A DNA stretch of 64,000 nt. Origin: Auraticoccus cholistanensis. Lineage in GTDB: Bacteria; Actinomycetota; Actinomycetes; Propionibacteriales; Propionibacteriaceae. A model generated the notes under the pieces. The model saw nothing but the letters and a program-made list of their open reading frames with translations. It had not been told where the DNA came from and searched no databases. How positions within the stretch are numbered: position 1 is the stretch's first letter; each line of letters starts with the position of its first letter. The stretch is taken from the NCBI RefSeq assembly GCF_009742705.1, contig NZ_WPCU01000007.1:164385-228384 (forward strand). Direction: 5' to 3'. Position numbers and translations under genes: made by a program. Positions 45,247 through 54,195 of this stretch are shown here, in pieces.

Positions 45247-45435
45247 ATGGCCGTCGACCTGGCTCCGGAGCTGCTGGAGATCCTGGCCTGTCCGAACTGC
45301 CACAGCAGCCTGGCCGTCGACCACGAGGCCGACGAGCTGGTCTGCACCAACACCGCCTGCGGGCTGGCGTACCCGGTGCGCGACCAGATCCCGGTGCTGC
45401 TGGTCGACGAGGCCCGCCGCCCGAGCGAGGGCTGA
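45247..45435 (+). CDS. Trm112 family zinc-ribbon protein
   Basis: 62 residues. Cys15/Cys18 (CPNC) and Cys33/Cys38 make the zinc ribbon typical of Trm112/YcaR proteins; [14 protein letters not shown] and [16 protein letters not shown] are diagnostic. Family members activate methyltransferases, but bacterial partners are not defined. AAGGAGG sits 5 bases before the ATG at 45247, so the longer frame beginning at GTG 45200 is not needed. Confidence 0.92.
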   Translation: MAVDLAPELLEILACPNCHSSLAVDHEADELVCTNTACGLAYPVRDQIPVLLVDEARRPSEG

Positions 45436-45450
45436 GCCGAGGAGGTCGCG

Positions 45451-46473
45451 GTGGAGTTCGACGACGCCCGGCTGGAGGACCGCGACGTCCTGCAGCAGGC
45501 CGACCCGCTGCTGCGCCGGCTCGCCGGTGCCGGGGCCCGGGTGCGGATCGAGGCCGAGTCCGCCCGCGAGCCCACCTCAAGGCTGCACGACCCGATCCGC
45601 CCGCGCGCCGTGGTGGCCGTGGGGAGCGAGGCCCGGCTGGTCCGCTCGCTGCTGGAGCCCGTCTGCCCGGTCCCGCTGATGGCCTGGCCCGGGCCCGCCC
45701 TGCCCGGCTGGGTGGGGGCGCTGGACCTGGTGGTGGTGCTGGCCTCCCACGGCGGCGAGCAGTCGCTGGTGCACGCCACGCACGAGGCCGTCCGCCGGGG
45801 CGCCCAGCTGCTGGTGGCCGCGCCGGCGCTGTCCCCGGTGGTCGAGTCGGCCGGGTCGCGCGCCAGCACGGTGCTGCACACGACGACCTCGGACCCGCTG
45901 GCGGCGGTGGTGGTGGTCGCGGCCGCGCTGCACGCCCTCCAGCTGGGCCCGCCCGTCGAGGCGGAGGCGGTGGCCACCGCGCTGGACCGGGTGGCCGAGG
46001 AGTGCTCGCCCTGGGTGGACCTGTCCTCGAACCCGGCCAAGGACCTGGCCCTCTCGCTGGCCGACACCCAGCCGCTGGTGTGGGGCGGCTCGGTGCTCGC
46101 CGCGCGGGCCAGCCGCCGGGTGGCCGAGGCCGTCCGGGCGGCCAGCGGACGTCCGGCGCTGGCGGCCGACGCCGAGGCGCTGATGCCTGTGGTGACCGCC
46201 GCCGAGCCCCGTGACCCCTTCGCCGACCCGTTCGACGGCCCGGCGACGGACCGTCGTCCCTGCCTGGTGGTGCTCGACGACGGGCGGACCGACGAGATCG
46301 TGGCGGTGGCCGGGCGCCAGCTCGTGGGCGCGGCCGAGATCGCCGACGTCCGCACCTGCCACCTCCGCCACGACGAGGGCGCGGACCTGCTGCGCTACGC
46401 GGTGCTGCTGCAGAAGGGGCTGTTCGCCGCGGCCTACCTGGCCATCGGGCTCGACCGCCTCGACTCGGCCTAG
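45451..46473 (+). CDS. SIS-domain protein, probable mannose-6-phosphate isomerase type
   Basis: 340 residues, GTG start with GAGGAGG upstream. The SIS fold can be traced in RAVVAVGSEARLVRSLLEP, ALDLVVVLASHGGEQSLVHATHEAVRRG and a C-terminal half resembling bifunctional phosphoglucose/phosphomannose isomerases. The usual catalytic residues are poorly conserved by eye, so activity is uncertain. Position after manB and Trm112 matches Rv3256c in mycobacteria. It would link fructose-6-phosphate to mannose-6-phosphate. Confidence 0.82.
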   Translation: MEFDDARLEDRDVLQQADPLLRRLAGAGARVRIEAESAREPTSRLHDPIRPRAVVAVGSEARLVRSLLEPVCPVPLMAWPGPALPGWVGALDLVVVLASHGGEQSLVHATHEAVRRGAQLLVAAPALSPVVESAGSRASTVLHTTTSDPLAAVVVVAAALHALQLGPPVEAEAVATALDRVAEECSPWVDLSSNPAKDLALSLADTQPLVWGGSVLAARASRRVAEAVRAASGRPALAADAEALMPVVTAAEPRDPFADPFDGPATDRRPCLVVLDDGRTDEIVAVAGRQLVGAAEIADVRTCHLRHDEGADLLRYAVLLQKGLFAAAYLAIGLDRLDSA

Positions 46474-46535
46474 CCGCGGCGGGTCGGGTGGGGAGCCGGG
46501 TGCGACGGAGCCGCCGGGGCTGACAGGATGCACGG

Positions 46536-47486
46536 GTGAGCGCATCCGGTGGGACCAAGGCAGTCGTGGCGGCGCTGGTCGCCAACCTCTTCATCGCCGT
46601 CACCAAGTTCGCGGCCTGGGTGCTGACGGGGGCGTCGTCGATGCTGGCCGAGGCGATCCACTCCGTCGCCGACTCGGGCAACCAGGCCCTGCTGCTGGTG
46701 GGCGGGCGCCGGGCCAAGCGGGCGGCCACGCCGGAGCACCCCTTCGGTTTCGGCCGCGAGCGCTACGTCTTCGCCTTCGTCGTGGCCATCGTGCTGTTCA
46801 GCGTCGGCGGTCTGTTCGCGCTCTACGAGGCGTACCACAAGTACGAGGAGGTGCACGCCGGTCACCCCAACGAGCTGATCGAGGGCCGCTGGTGGTGGGT
46901 GCCGCTGGTGGTGCTGGTGGCCGCCATCGTCGCGGAGTCGTTCTCCTTCCGCACGGCCATCCGCGAGTCCCGGCACGCCAAGGGCAAGCAGTCGTGGGTC
47001 CGCTTCGTGCGCTCCGCCCGCTCCCCGGAGCTGCCGGTGATCCTGCTGGAGGACCTCGGCGCCCTGCTCGGTCTGGTCTTCGCGCTGATCGGGGTGGGGC
47101 TGACCCTGATCACCGGCAACGGCTACTTCGACGTGGCCGGCACCGCGATGATCGGACTGCTGCTGGTGGCCATCGCGGTGGTGCTGGCCGTCGAGACCAA
47201 GAGCCTGCTGCTGGGGGAGTCCGCCACCCCGGAGTCGATCCAGAAGATGCGCCGGGCGCTGGAGGGCACCGACGGCGTGGAGCGGGTCATCCACATGAAG
47301 ACCCTGCACCTGGGACCGGAGGAGGTGCTGGTGGCGGCGAAGATCGCCGTCCCCGCCGCCGACCGCGCCGCCGAGGTGGCGCGCGTCATCAACGCCGCCG
47401 AGGCCCGCATCCGCGAGGCCGAGCCGATGGTCTCCGCCCTCTACCTCGAGCCCGACATCGACACCGCCCCCGCCTCCCGCCCCTGA
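46536..47486 (+). CDS. Cation diffusion facilitator (CDF) family metal transporter
   Basis: 316 residues, GTG start. Six membrane segments; the metal site HSVADSGNQALLLVGGRR in segment 2 and EDLGALLGLVFALIGVGLT in segment 5 are the CDF signatures (here SVADSGNQ with D-x3 spacing). The cytoplasmic C-domain (about 220-310) ends in metal-binding-type VSALYLEPDID. It exports a divalent metal, probably Zn or Mn, with proton exchange. CAGGAT lies 6 bases before the GTG, a weak leaderless -10. Confidence 0.92.
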   Translation: MSASGGTKAVVAALVANLFIAVTKFAAWVLTGASSMLAEAIHSVADSGNQALLLVGGRRAKRAATPEHPFGFGRERYVFAFVVAIVLFSVGGLFALYEAYHKYEEVHAGHPNELIEGRWWWVPLVVLVAAIVAESFSFRTAIRESRHAKGKQSWVRFVRSARSPELPVILLEDLGALLGLVFALIGVGLTLITGNGYFDVAGTAMIGLLLVAIAVVLAVETKSLLLGESATPESIQKMRRALEGTDGVERVIHMKTLHLGPEEVLVAAKIAVPAADRAAEVARVINAAEARIREAEPMVSALYLEPDIDTAPASRP

Positions 47487-47528
47487 CCCCTCCGCCCTGA
47501 CCCCGACCGCCCCGCCACCCTGCCCGGC

Positions 47529-47605
47529 TGTATGTCGTCGGGGTCTCGGCCGGCGTGTCGCGGCGTGTCGGGCTGTCCCGGCCCCACCGCGTACACGTTC
47601 TCAGG
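47529..47605 (+). repeat. 77-bp palindromic dispersed element, copy B
   Basis: Begins TGTATGTCGT, ends CGTACACGTTCTCAGG; 65 of 77 positions match copy A and 63 match copy C. It lies 42 bases after the CDF stop codon. Confidence 0.75.
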
Positions 47606-47691
47606 GCGCGGCGCCCCATCCAGCTCTCCGAGCCCCGGACCTGCCGCGGGACGTCGCGGCACCCCCGCCCGCCCGGGCTCCGGTGGTCGAA

Positions 47692-47768
47692 CCTGGGAAC
47701 GTGTACGTCGTCGCCGCCGGACAGCGCGACACGCCGCGGCACGCCGTCCGTGACCTGGACGACATACA
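47692..47768 (-). repeat. 77-bp palindromic dispersed element, copy C (inverted)
   Basis: Read on the minus strand it begins TGTATGTCGT and ends CGTACACGTTCCCAGG. The terminal inverted repeat is best here (TGTATGTCGTC against GACGACGTACA), and an inner stem CGGACGGCG/CGCTGTCCG is also visible. It faces copy B. Confidence 0.75.
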
Positions 47769-47846
47769 GCGGGGCCGGGTTCGTGGGGGGCGCCTCGGGC
47801 GGTCGCGGGGACGGGGGAGGGTGCGGCGCCAAGTAGGCTCGTCCGC

Positions 47847-49343
<1,497 letters not shown>

Positions 49344-49369
49344 CACCGGCGCACATTTTTCTGCGCGGT

Positions 49370-49396
49370 TGTCGATCTCGGCCTCCCGCCGTTCGA
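49370..49396 (+). promoter_or_regulatory. Candidate ECF-type promoter of the YCII-sigma operon
   Basis: TGTCGA (49370-49375) is followed after 18 bases by CGA (49394-49396). TGTCGA-type -35 boxes are described for promoters controlled by ECF42 sigma factors, which are encoded next to YCII/DGPF proteins as here. The transcript start would lie near 49405, about 40 bases before the ATG. Confidence 0.45.
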
Positions 49397-49446
49397 CCTC
49401 ACTGTGAGAGGGTCCGAAGGGGACCCGGACTCCACAGGAGGACGAG

Positions 49447-49866
49447 ATGAAGTACATGCTCATCATGCGGGCGAGCGACGAGGCGGAGCAGGCCTTCGCC
49501 GAGGTCGACTTCGAGCAGGTGATGGACGCCATGGGCCGCTACAACGCCGAGCTCATCTCCGCCGGCGTGCTGGTGGCCGCCGAGGGTCTGGACGACGCGG
49601 CCAAGGGCGTGGTGGTGGACTACTCCAGCCAGCCCCCGGTGGTCACCGACGGCCCCTACGGCGAGACCAAGGAGCTGTTCGGCGGCTTCTGGATCCTCGA
49701 CGTCGCCTCCCAGGAGGAGGCGGTGGAGTGGGCCAGGCGCGCCCCGCTCGCCGGCCCCGGCATGAAGGCGGAGATCCGCCGCGTCACCAGCATCGACGAG
49801 TTCCCGCAGGACAACGAGTGGATCCGCAAGGAGCGCGCCTGGCGGGAGGCGACCGGCCAGCTGTGA
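49447..49866 (+). CDS. YCII-related (DGPF domain) protein
   Basis: 139 residues. The dimeric ferredoxin-like fold is shown by MKYMLIMRASDEAEQAFAE and the family motif TDGPYGETKELFGGFWILD. AGGAGG precedes the ATG. These small proteins accompany ECF42 sigma factors and may sense or process a small molecule; the precise function is unknown. It overlaps the sigma gene by four bases (GTGA), so the two are co-translated. Confidence 0.94.
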   Translation: MKYMLIMRASDEAEQAFAEVDFEQVMDAMGRYNAELISAGVLVAAEGLDDAAKGVVVDYSSQPPVVTDGPYGETKELFGGFWILDVASQEEAVEWARRAPLAGPGMKAEIRRVTSIDEFPQDNEWIRKERAWREATGQL

Positions 49867-51152
49867 GCGAGCCGGGCACCGGCCGCGAGGCCGTCGCCGC
49901 CGTCTGGCGGATCGAGTCGGCGCGGGTCGTCGGTGCGCTGGCCCGCAGCACCGGCGACCTCGAGCTGGCCGAGGACCTCGCCCAGGAGGCGCTGGCCGAG
50001 GCCCTGGTGAGCTGGCCCCGCGACGGCGTGCCGCGCAACCCCGGCGGGTGGCTGCTCACCGTCGGGAGGCGTCGGGCGATCGACGCCTTCCGGCGGCGGG
50101 CGGCCCTCGACCAGCGCTACGCCGCGCTGGCCCGCGACGCCGGCACCGGCGTCGGCGCGGCCGGGTCGCTGGTGGCCGGCAGCGCCGAGGACGAGCTGTG
50201 GGACCCCGACCGGATCCACGACGACGTGCTGGCGCTGATGTTCCTGGCCTGCCACCCGATGCTGTCGCGGGAGGCGCAGGTCGCGCTGACGCTGAAGGTG
50301 GTGGCCGGGCTGAGCAGCGACCAGATCGCCCGGGCCTTCCTGGTGCCGACCGCCACCGTGCAGGCGCGCATCACCCGGGCCAAGAAGACGCTGGCGGCGG
50401 CCGGCGTCCGCTTCGAGGTGCCCGACGCCGCAGGGGTGCGCGAGCGTCTCGGGTCGGTCCTCACCGTCGTGTACCTGGTCTTCACCGAGGGCTCGACCAC
50501 CACCTCGGGGGAGGGCTGGATCCGGGTCGACCTGGCCGCCGAGGCGGTCCGGCTGGCCCGCGTGGTGGCCCAGCTCGTCCCCGACGAGCCGGAGGCGCAG
50601 GGGCTGCTGGCGCTGCTGGAGCTCACCGCCGCCCGCTTCCCGGCCCGGGTCGGCGAGGACGGCCGGCCGGTGCTGCTGGAGGACCAGGACCGCCGGCGCT
50701 GGGACCGGGCCGCGATCCGCCGTGGCCGGGCCGCGCTGCGGCGGGCGGGGTCGGTGGGGCGGGGCCTGGGTCCGCTGGGGCTGCAGGCCGCGATCGCGGA
50801 GTGCCACGCGGTGGCGCCCTCCGTGGCCCAGACCGACTGGGAGCGCGTCGTCGTCCTCTACGACGCGCTGGCGCAGGTGGCCCCGTCGCCGGTGGTGGAC
50901 CTGAACCGGGCGGTGGCCGTCTCGATGGCCGACGGCCCGGCCGCCGGGCTGGCGCTGGTGGACGCCCTGGTCGCGGCGGGGAGCCTGCGCGGGTCGCACC
51001 TGCTGCCGGGTGTGCGCGGCGAGCTGCTGCGCCGGCTGGGACGCCTGGCGGAGGCGGGGGAGGAGCTGCGGACCGCGCTCGAGCTGTGCCCGAGCGCGGC
51101 CGAGCGGGTCGTGCTGCAGGAGAAGCTGGCCGCCATCGGCCGGGCCGGCTGA
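49863..51152 (+). CDS. ECF42-type RNA polymerase sigma factor with C-terminal extension
   Basis: 429 residues, GTG start. Sigma region 2 (about 15-85: GDLELAEDLAQEALAEALVSW, NPGGWLLTVGRRRAIDAFRR) and region 4 (about 130-185: LTLKVVAGLSSDQIARAFLVP, TATVQARITRAKK) are followed by a 230-residue C-terminal TPR-like extension, diagnostic of the ECF42 group. The extension takes the place of an anti-sigma factor in regulation. No anti-sigma gene is adjacent, as is usual for this group. It is translationally coupled to the DGPF protein. Confidence 0.93.
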   Translation: MSEPGTGREAVAAVWRIESARVVGALARSTGDLELAEDLAQEALAEALVSWPRDGVPRNPGGWLLTVGRRRAIDAFRRRAALDQRYAALARDAGTGVGAAGSLVAGSAEDELWDPDRIHDDVLALMFLACHPMLSREAQVALTLKVVAGLSSDQIARAFLVPTATVQARITRAKKTLAAAGVRFEVPDAAGVRERLGSVLTVVYLVFTEGSTTTSGEGWIRVDLAAEAVRLARVVAQLVPDEPEAQGLLALLELTAARFPARVGEDGRPVLLEDQDRRRWDRAAIRRGRAALRRAGSVGRGLGPLGLQAAIAECHAVAPSVAQTDWERVVVLYDALAQVAPSPVVDLNRAVAVSMADGPAAGLALVDALVAAGSLRGSHLLPGVRGELLRRLGRLAEAGEELRTALELCPSAAERVVLQEKLAAIGRAG

Positions 51153-51159
51153 GAGCCGG

Positions 51160-51942
51160 TCAGCGCCAGCCGGCGGGCAGCTGCTCCGCGGTCGGCACCG
51201 AGCTGGCGCGTGCGCTGCGGTCCCGGGCACGACGCCGCCGCTCGGCCACCACGGCCACCAGCAGCTCCTCGCTGGTGAGCTGGCGCGGGGGCGGCGGGGT
51301 GATCCGCTGCCACACCCGGCTGGCCAGGTCCTCCATCAGCTGCTGGCGGGGGACGGCGCGCAGGCTCCGGCGGCGGCGGACCACCGTCCGGGCCGCCGCC
51401 AGCAGGTCGTCGGGGACGCCGCTGAGCTGCAGCCGGGCCATCCAGTCGGCCAGCTCGGGGTCGGGGTCGGGCAGCGGCGGCGGTCGCCGCGGTGCCCGCA
51501 CCCGCACCACCACCGTCCCGGCCAGCAGGTCCCCGATCCGTCTGCCCTGCGGGTGGACGCCGGCCACCACCAGCCCCAGCACGCCCAGGGTCAGCACCGA
51601 GAAGTCGACCAGCCAGAAGGCCAGCCAGCGGGTCAGCGCGTGCCGGAGCCGGATCGCCCCGCCGTCGTCGCGGACGACCCGCAGCCCCATCGCCCAGCGC
51701 CCGGGGGTGCGTCCCCGGCTCAGCGTCTCCACGGCGATGGGGGCGGCGAAGGTGATCACCAGCGAGCCGGCCAGCGCCAGCGCGTTGCTGCCCGAGCCCG
51801 AGGTCGCCAGCCCTTCGGTGGCCCGCGTCCACAGGTGGACCAGCGCACCCATCCAGGTCAGGTCGACCACGGCCGACAGCGCCCGGGTGGGCAGCCGGGC
51901 GGGACGCAGGTCCAGCCGGACGGCGTCCCCGGTGATGATCAC
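51160..51942 (-). CDS. RDD family membrane protein
   Basis: 260 residues, GTG start. RLDLRPARLPTRALSAVVDL (the R-D-D helix start) and then GRTPGRWAMGLRVVRDDGG mark the RDD domain with about four membrane segments; the last 110 residues are a soluble, Arg-rich tail. Function unknown. It is divergent from the SpoIIM-like gene (81-base gap), a pairing conserved in Actinobacteria. TAGGCT is 6 bases before the GTG. Confidence 0.9.
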   Translation of the reverse strand: MIITGDAVRLDLRPARLPTRALSAVVDLTWMGALVHLWTRATEGLATSGSGSNALALAGSLVITFAAPIAVETLSRGRTPGRWAMGLRVVRDDGGAIRLRHALTRWLAFWLVDFSVLTLGVLGLVVAGVHPQGRRIGDLLAGTVVVRVRAPRRPPPLPDPDPELADWMARLQLSGVPDDLLAAARTVVRRRRSLRAVPRQQLMEDLASRVWQRITPPPPRQLTSEELLVAVVAERRRRARDRSARASSVPTAEQLPAGWR

Positions 51943-52023
51943 CAGGCGAGCCTAGGGCCCGTCCGGCTCCCCGGGGAGGCTGACCGGCCGGCCGCAGACC
52001 GTCCGCGCACTAGGGTGCGGCCC

Positions 52024-53028
52024 ATGGACATCGACTCCTACGTCGCCGAGCGTGAGGAGCAGTGGAACCGGCTGGACGCGCTGACCTCCGGCCGGCGTCC
52101 GCTGACCGGTGCCCAGGCCGACGAGCTGGTGGACCTCTGCGCCCGGGTCGGCACCCACCTGTCGGTGGTGAGGGCGAGCGGCTACGACCCCCTGCTCGAG
52201 GCCCGGCTCACCGACCTGCTGGCGCGCGCCCGCGGCGTGCTGACCGGGACCAGCCCGGTGCTGCTGCCGGTCCTGGTGCGCTTCCTCACCGTCGCCTTCC
52301 CGGCCGCGGTGTACCGCTCGCGGTGGCTGGCCCTGGGCACGGCCGTGGTGACGGTCCTGCTCGGCGTCCTCGTCGCCTCGCGGGTGGCCGCCGACCCCGC
52401 CCTGGCCGACTCGCTGCTGCCGCCCGAGCTGCAGCGGGCCTACGTGGAGCACGACTTCGCCGCCTACTACAGCGACAACCCCGCCCACGCCTTCGGCCTG
52501 GAGGTGTGGTTGAACAACGCCCGGGTGGCCGCGCTCTGCCTGCTGCTCGGGGTGGCCCTGGTGCCGCTGCTGCTGGTGCTGTGGACCAACACCGAGAACC
52601 TGGGCGTCGCCGCCGGGTTCATGGTCGGCCACGACCGCGCCGACGTCTTCTTCGGCCTGATCCTGCCGCACGGGCTGCTGGAGCTCACCGCCATCTGGAT
52701 CGCCGCCGCCGGGGGGCTCCGGCTGGCGTGGGCCTGGATCTCACCGGGAGCGCGCAGCCGGGGCGCCGCGCTGGCGCAGGAGGGACGCGCCGCCGCCAGC
52801 ACCGCGCTGGGGCTGGTGCCGGTGCTGCTCGTCAGCGGTGCCCTGGAGAGCCTGCTGACCCCGAGCACCCTGCCCGCCTGGGCCCGGGTGGGGATCGGCG
52901 CCACGGTGTGGGCGGCCGTGCTGGCGTACCTGCACGTGCTCGGTCGCCGTGCCGTGCTGGCGGGCGAGACCGGGGACCTGCTGCCCGGCGACCGCTCGGC
53001 CGAGCAGCCCTACGAGGCCGCGGTCTGA
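52024..53028 (+). CDS. SpoIIM (DUF95) family membrane protein
   Basis: 334 residues. A soluble helical N-terminus (about 1-90) is followed by about six membrane segments; LNNARVAALCLLLGVALVPLL and FFGLILPHGLLELTAIWIAAA are the SpoIIM family motifs. In Bacillus, SpoIIM is part of the spore engulfment machinery; actinobacterial relatives are of unknown function. TAGGGT lies 7 bases before the ATG (leaderless). Confidence 0.9.
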   Translation: MDIDSYVAEREEQWNRLDALTSGRRPLTGAQADELVDLCARVGTHLSVVRASGYDPLLEARLTDLLARARGVLTGTSPVLLPVLVRFLTVAFPAAVYRSRWLALGTAVVTVLLGVLVASRVAADPALADSLLPPELQRAYVEHDFAAYYSDNPAHAFGLEVWLNNARVAALCLLLGVALVPLLLVLWTNTENLGVAAGFMVGHDRADVFFGLILPHGLLELTAIWIAAAGGLRLAWAWISPGARSRGAALAQEGRAAASTALGLVPVLLVSGALESLLTPSTLPAWARVGIGATVWAAVLAYLHVLGRRAVLAGETGDLLPGDRSAEQPYEAAV

Positions 53029-53032
53029 GCGG

Positions 53033-53305
53033 TCAGCCCTCGCCGCCCTCGTCGTCGCGCAGGCTCTCCCAGATCTCCTTGCACTCCGGGCACACCGGGA
53101 ACTTGTCGGGGTTGCGGCTGGGCACCCACACCTTGCCGCACAGGGCCACCACGGGGGTGCCCATCACCATGGCCTCGGTCAGCGGGGCCTTCGGCACGTA
53201 GTGGGAGAAGCGCTCGTGGTCGCCCTCGTCCAGCCGGTGCTCGGTGCGCTCGTCGATCACCGTCTGCGCGCCGGGGCTCAGCTGCGGCTGCGTCTGCTGG
53301 CTCAT
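53033..53305 (-). CDS. DUF3039 family protein
   Basis: 90 residues. The C-terminal zinc-ribbon-like part (ALCGKVWVPSRNP and FPVCPECKEIWESL) and RFSHYVPKAPLTEAMVMG define DUF3039, an Actinobacteria-only family of unknown function. TACAGT lies 6 bases before the ATG. It is divergent from map, with only 42 bases between, so both leaderless promoters overlap. Confidence 0.92.
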   Translation of the reverse strand: MSQQTQPQLSPGAQTVIDERTEHRLDEGDHERFSHYVPKAPLTEAMVMGTPVVALCGKVWVPSRNPDKFPVCPECKEIWESLRDDEGGEG

Positions 53306-53347
53306 CCCGCCACTGTAGTCCAGGCCGGAGGGCCTAGGTTGGATCCC

Positions 53348-54118
53348 ATGGTCGAGCTCCACAGCCCCCGCACGGTCGAACGCATGCGCCCCGCGGGGGA
53401 GTTCGTGGCGCAGACCCTGGCCGAGCTGCGCGAGAGCGTCGGCGTGGGCACCAACCTGCTGGAGATCGACGCCCGGGTGGAGGAGCTGGTGCGCCGCCGC
53501 GGCGCGGTCAGCTGCTACGTCGACTACCACCCCTCCTTCGGCGCCTCGCCCTTCGGCCACTACATCTGCACGTCGGTCAACGACGCGGCGCTGCACGGCC
53601 TGCCGCACGACTACGCGCTCGCCGCCGGCGACCTGCTCACCCTCGACCTGGCCGTCGCCGTCGACGGCTGGGTCGCCGACGCGGCGGTCACCTTCAGCGT
53701 CGGCGGACGGTCCACGCCCGAGGACGAGCGGCTGGTCCGGGCCACCGAGCAGGCGCTCGAGGCGGCCATCGACGCCGCCCGCTCCGGACGCCGGATCGGT
53801 GACGTCTCGGCGGCGATCGCCGAGGTGGCGGCCACCTACGGCTACCCGGTCAACGACCAGTTCGGCGGGCACGGGGTGGGCCGCACCATGCACCAGGAAC
53901 CTCACGTGCCCAACACCGGGCAGCGGGGCCGCGGCATGGTGCTGAAGCCGGGGCTGGTGATCGCGGTCGAGCCCTGGTTCATGGCCGGCACCGACGAGCT
54001 GGTGGTCGACCCCGACGGCTGGACGCTGCGCAGCGCCGACGGCAGCCGGGCGGCGCACTCCGAGCACACCATCGCGGTGACCCGGGGCGAGGCGCTGGTG
54101 CTGACCCGCCCGGTCTGA
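53348..54118 (+). CDS. map: Methionine aminopeptidase, type I
   Basis: 256 residues. The pita-bread fold and metal ligands are visible: Asp and Asp in LTLDLAVAVDGWVADAAVTF, His in GGHGVGRTMHQEPHVP, Glu in AVEPWF and Glu in SEHTIAV. It removes the initiator methionine from new proteins. Actinobacteria often have two copies; this one is in a context apart from ribosomal genes, so it is probably the second. TAGGTT lies 7 bases before the ATG. Confidence 0.94.
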   Translation: MVELHSPRTVERMRPAGEFVAQTLAELRESVGVGTNLLEIDARVEELVRRRGAVSCYVDYHPSFGASPFGHYICTSVNDAALHGLPHDYALAAGDLLTLDLAVAVDGWVADAAVTFSVGGRSTPEDERLVRATEQALEAAIDAARSGRRIGDVSAAIAEVAATYGYPVNDQFGGHGVGRTMHQEPHVPNTGQRGRGMVLKPGLVIAVEPWFMAGTDELVVDPDGWTLRSADGSRAAHSEHTIAVTRGEALVLTRPV

Positions 54119-54124
54119 ACCCGC

Positions 54125-54155
54125 TTGACCTCCAGCGTGCTGGAGGTGCTGCCAT
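54125..54155 (+). promoter_or_regulatory. MerR-family-type promoter with dyad between -35 and -10
   Basis: TTGACC (54125-54130) and TGCCAT (54150-54155) are 19 bases apart, longer than the normal 17, and the perfect inverted repeat ACCTCCAGC-N2-GCTGGAGGT (54128-54147) fills the spacer. This over-long spacer with a central dyad is the signature of MerR-family activated promoters. No merR-like gene lies nearby. Confidence 0.7.
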
Positions 54156-54195
54156 GGTCTGCGACCAGCACGACCACACCCGGACGGAAGAGCAG

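Larger units (their letters stand above)
47487..47846. other. 360-base intergenic region with two facing copies of the 77-bp element
   Basis: The gap between the CDF gene and ahcY has no credible gene. It contains copy B (47529-47605, plus) and copy C (47692-47768, minus) of the 77-bp element, separated by 86 bases, then the ahcY promoter box TAGGCT at 47834. The 86-base spacer is GC-rich and shows nothing I can name. I do not see the fold of an SAH riboswitch here. Confidence 0.75.

Noticed and set aside
47487..47846. SAH riboswitch before ahcY
   Set aside because: The region is taken up by the 77-bp elements, and the ahcY transcript most likely starts at the ATG (TAGGCT 7 bases upstream), leaving no 5' leader for a riboswitch.
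54154..54195. Earlier ATG of the MFS exporter
   Set aside because: It overlaps the predicted -10 box of the MerR-type promoter; the ATG at 54196 has a ribosome site and lies downstream of the predicted transcript start.
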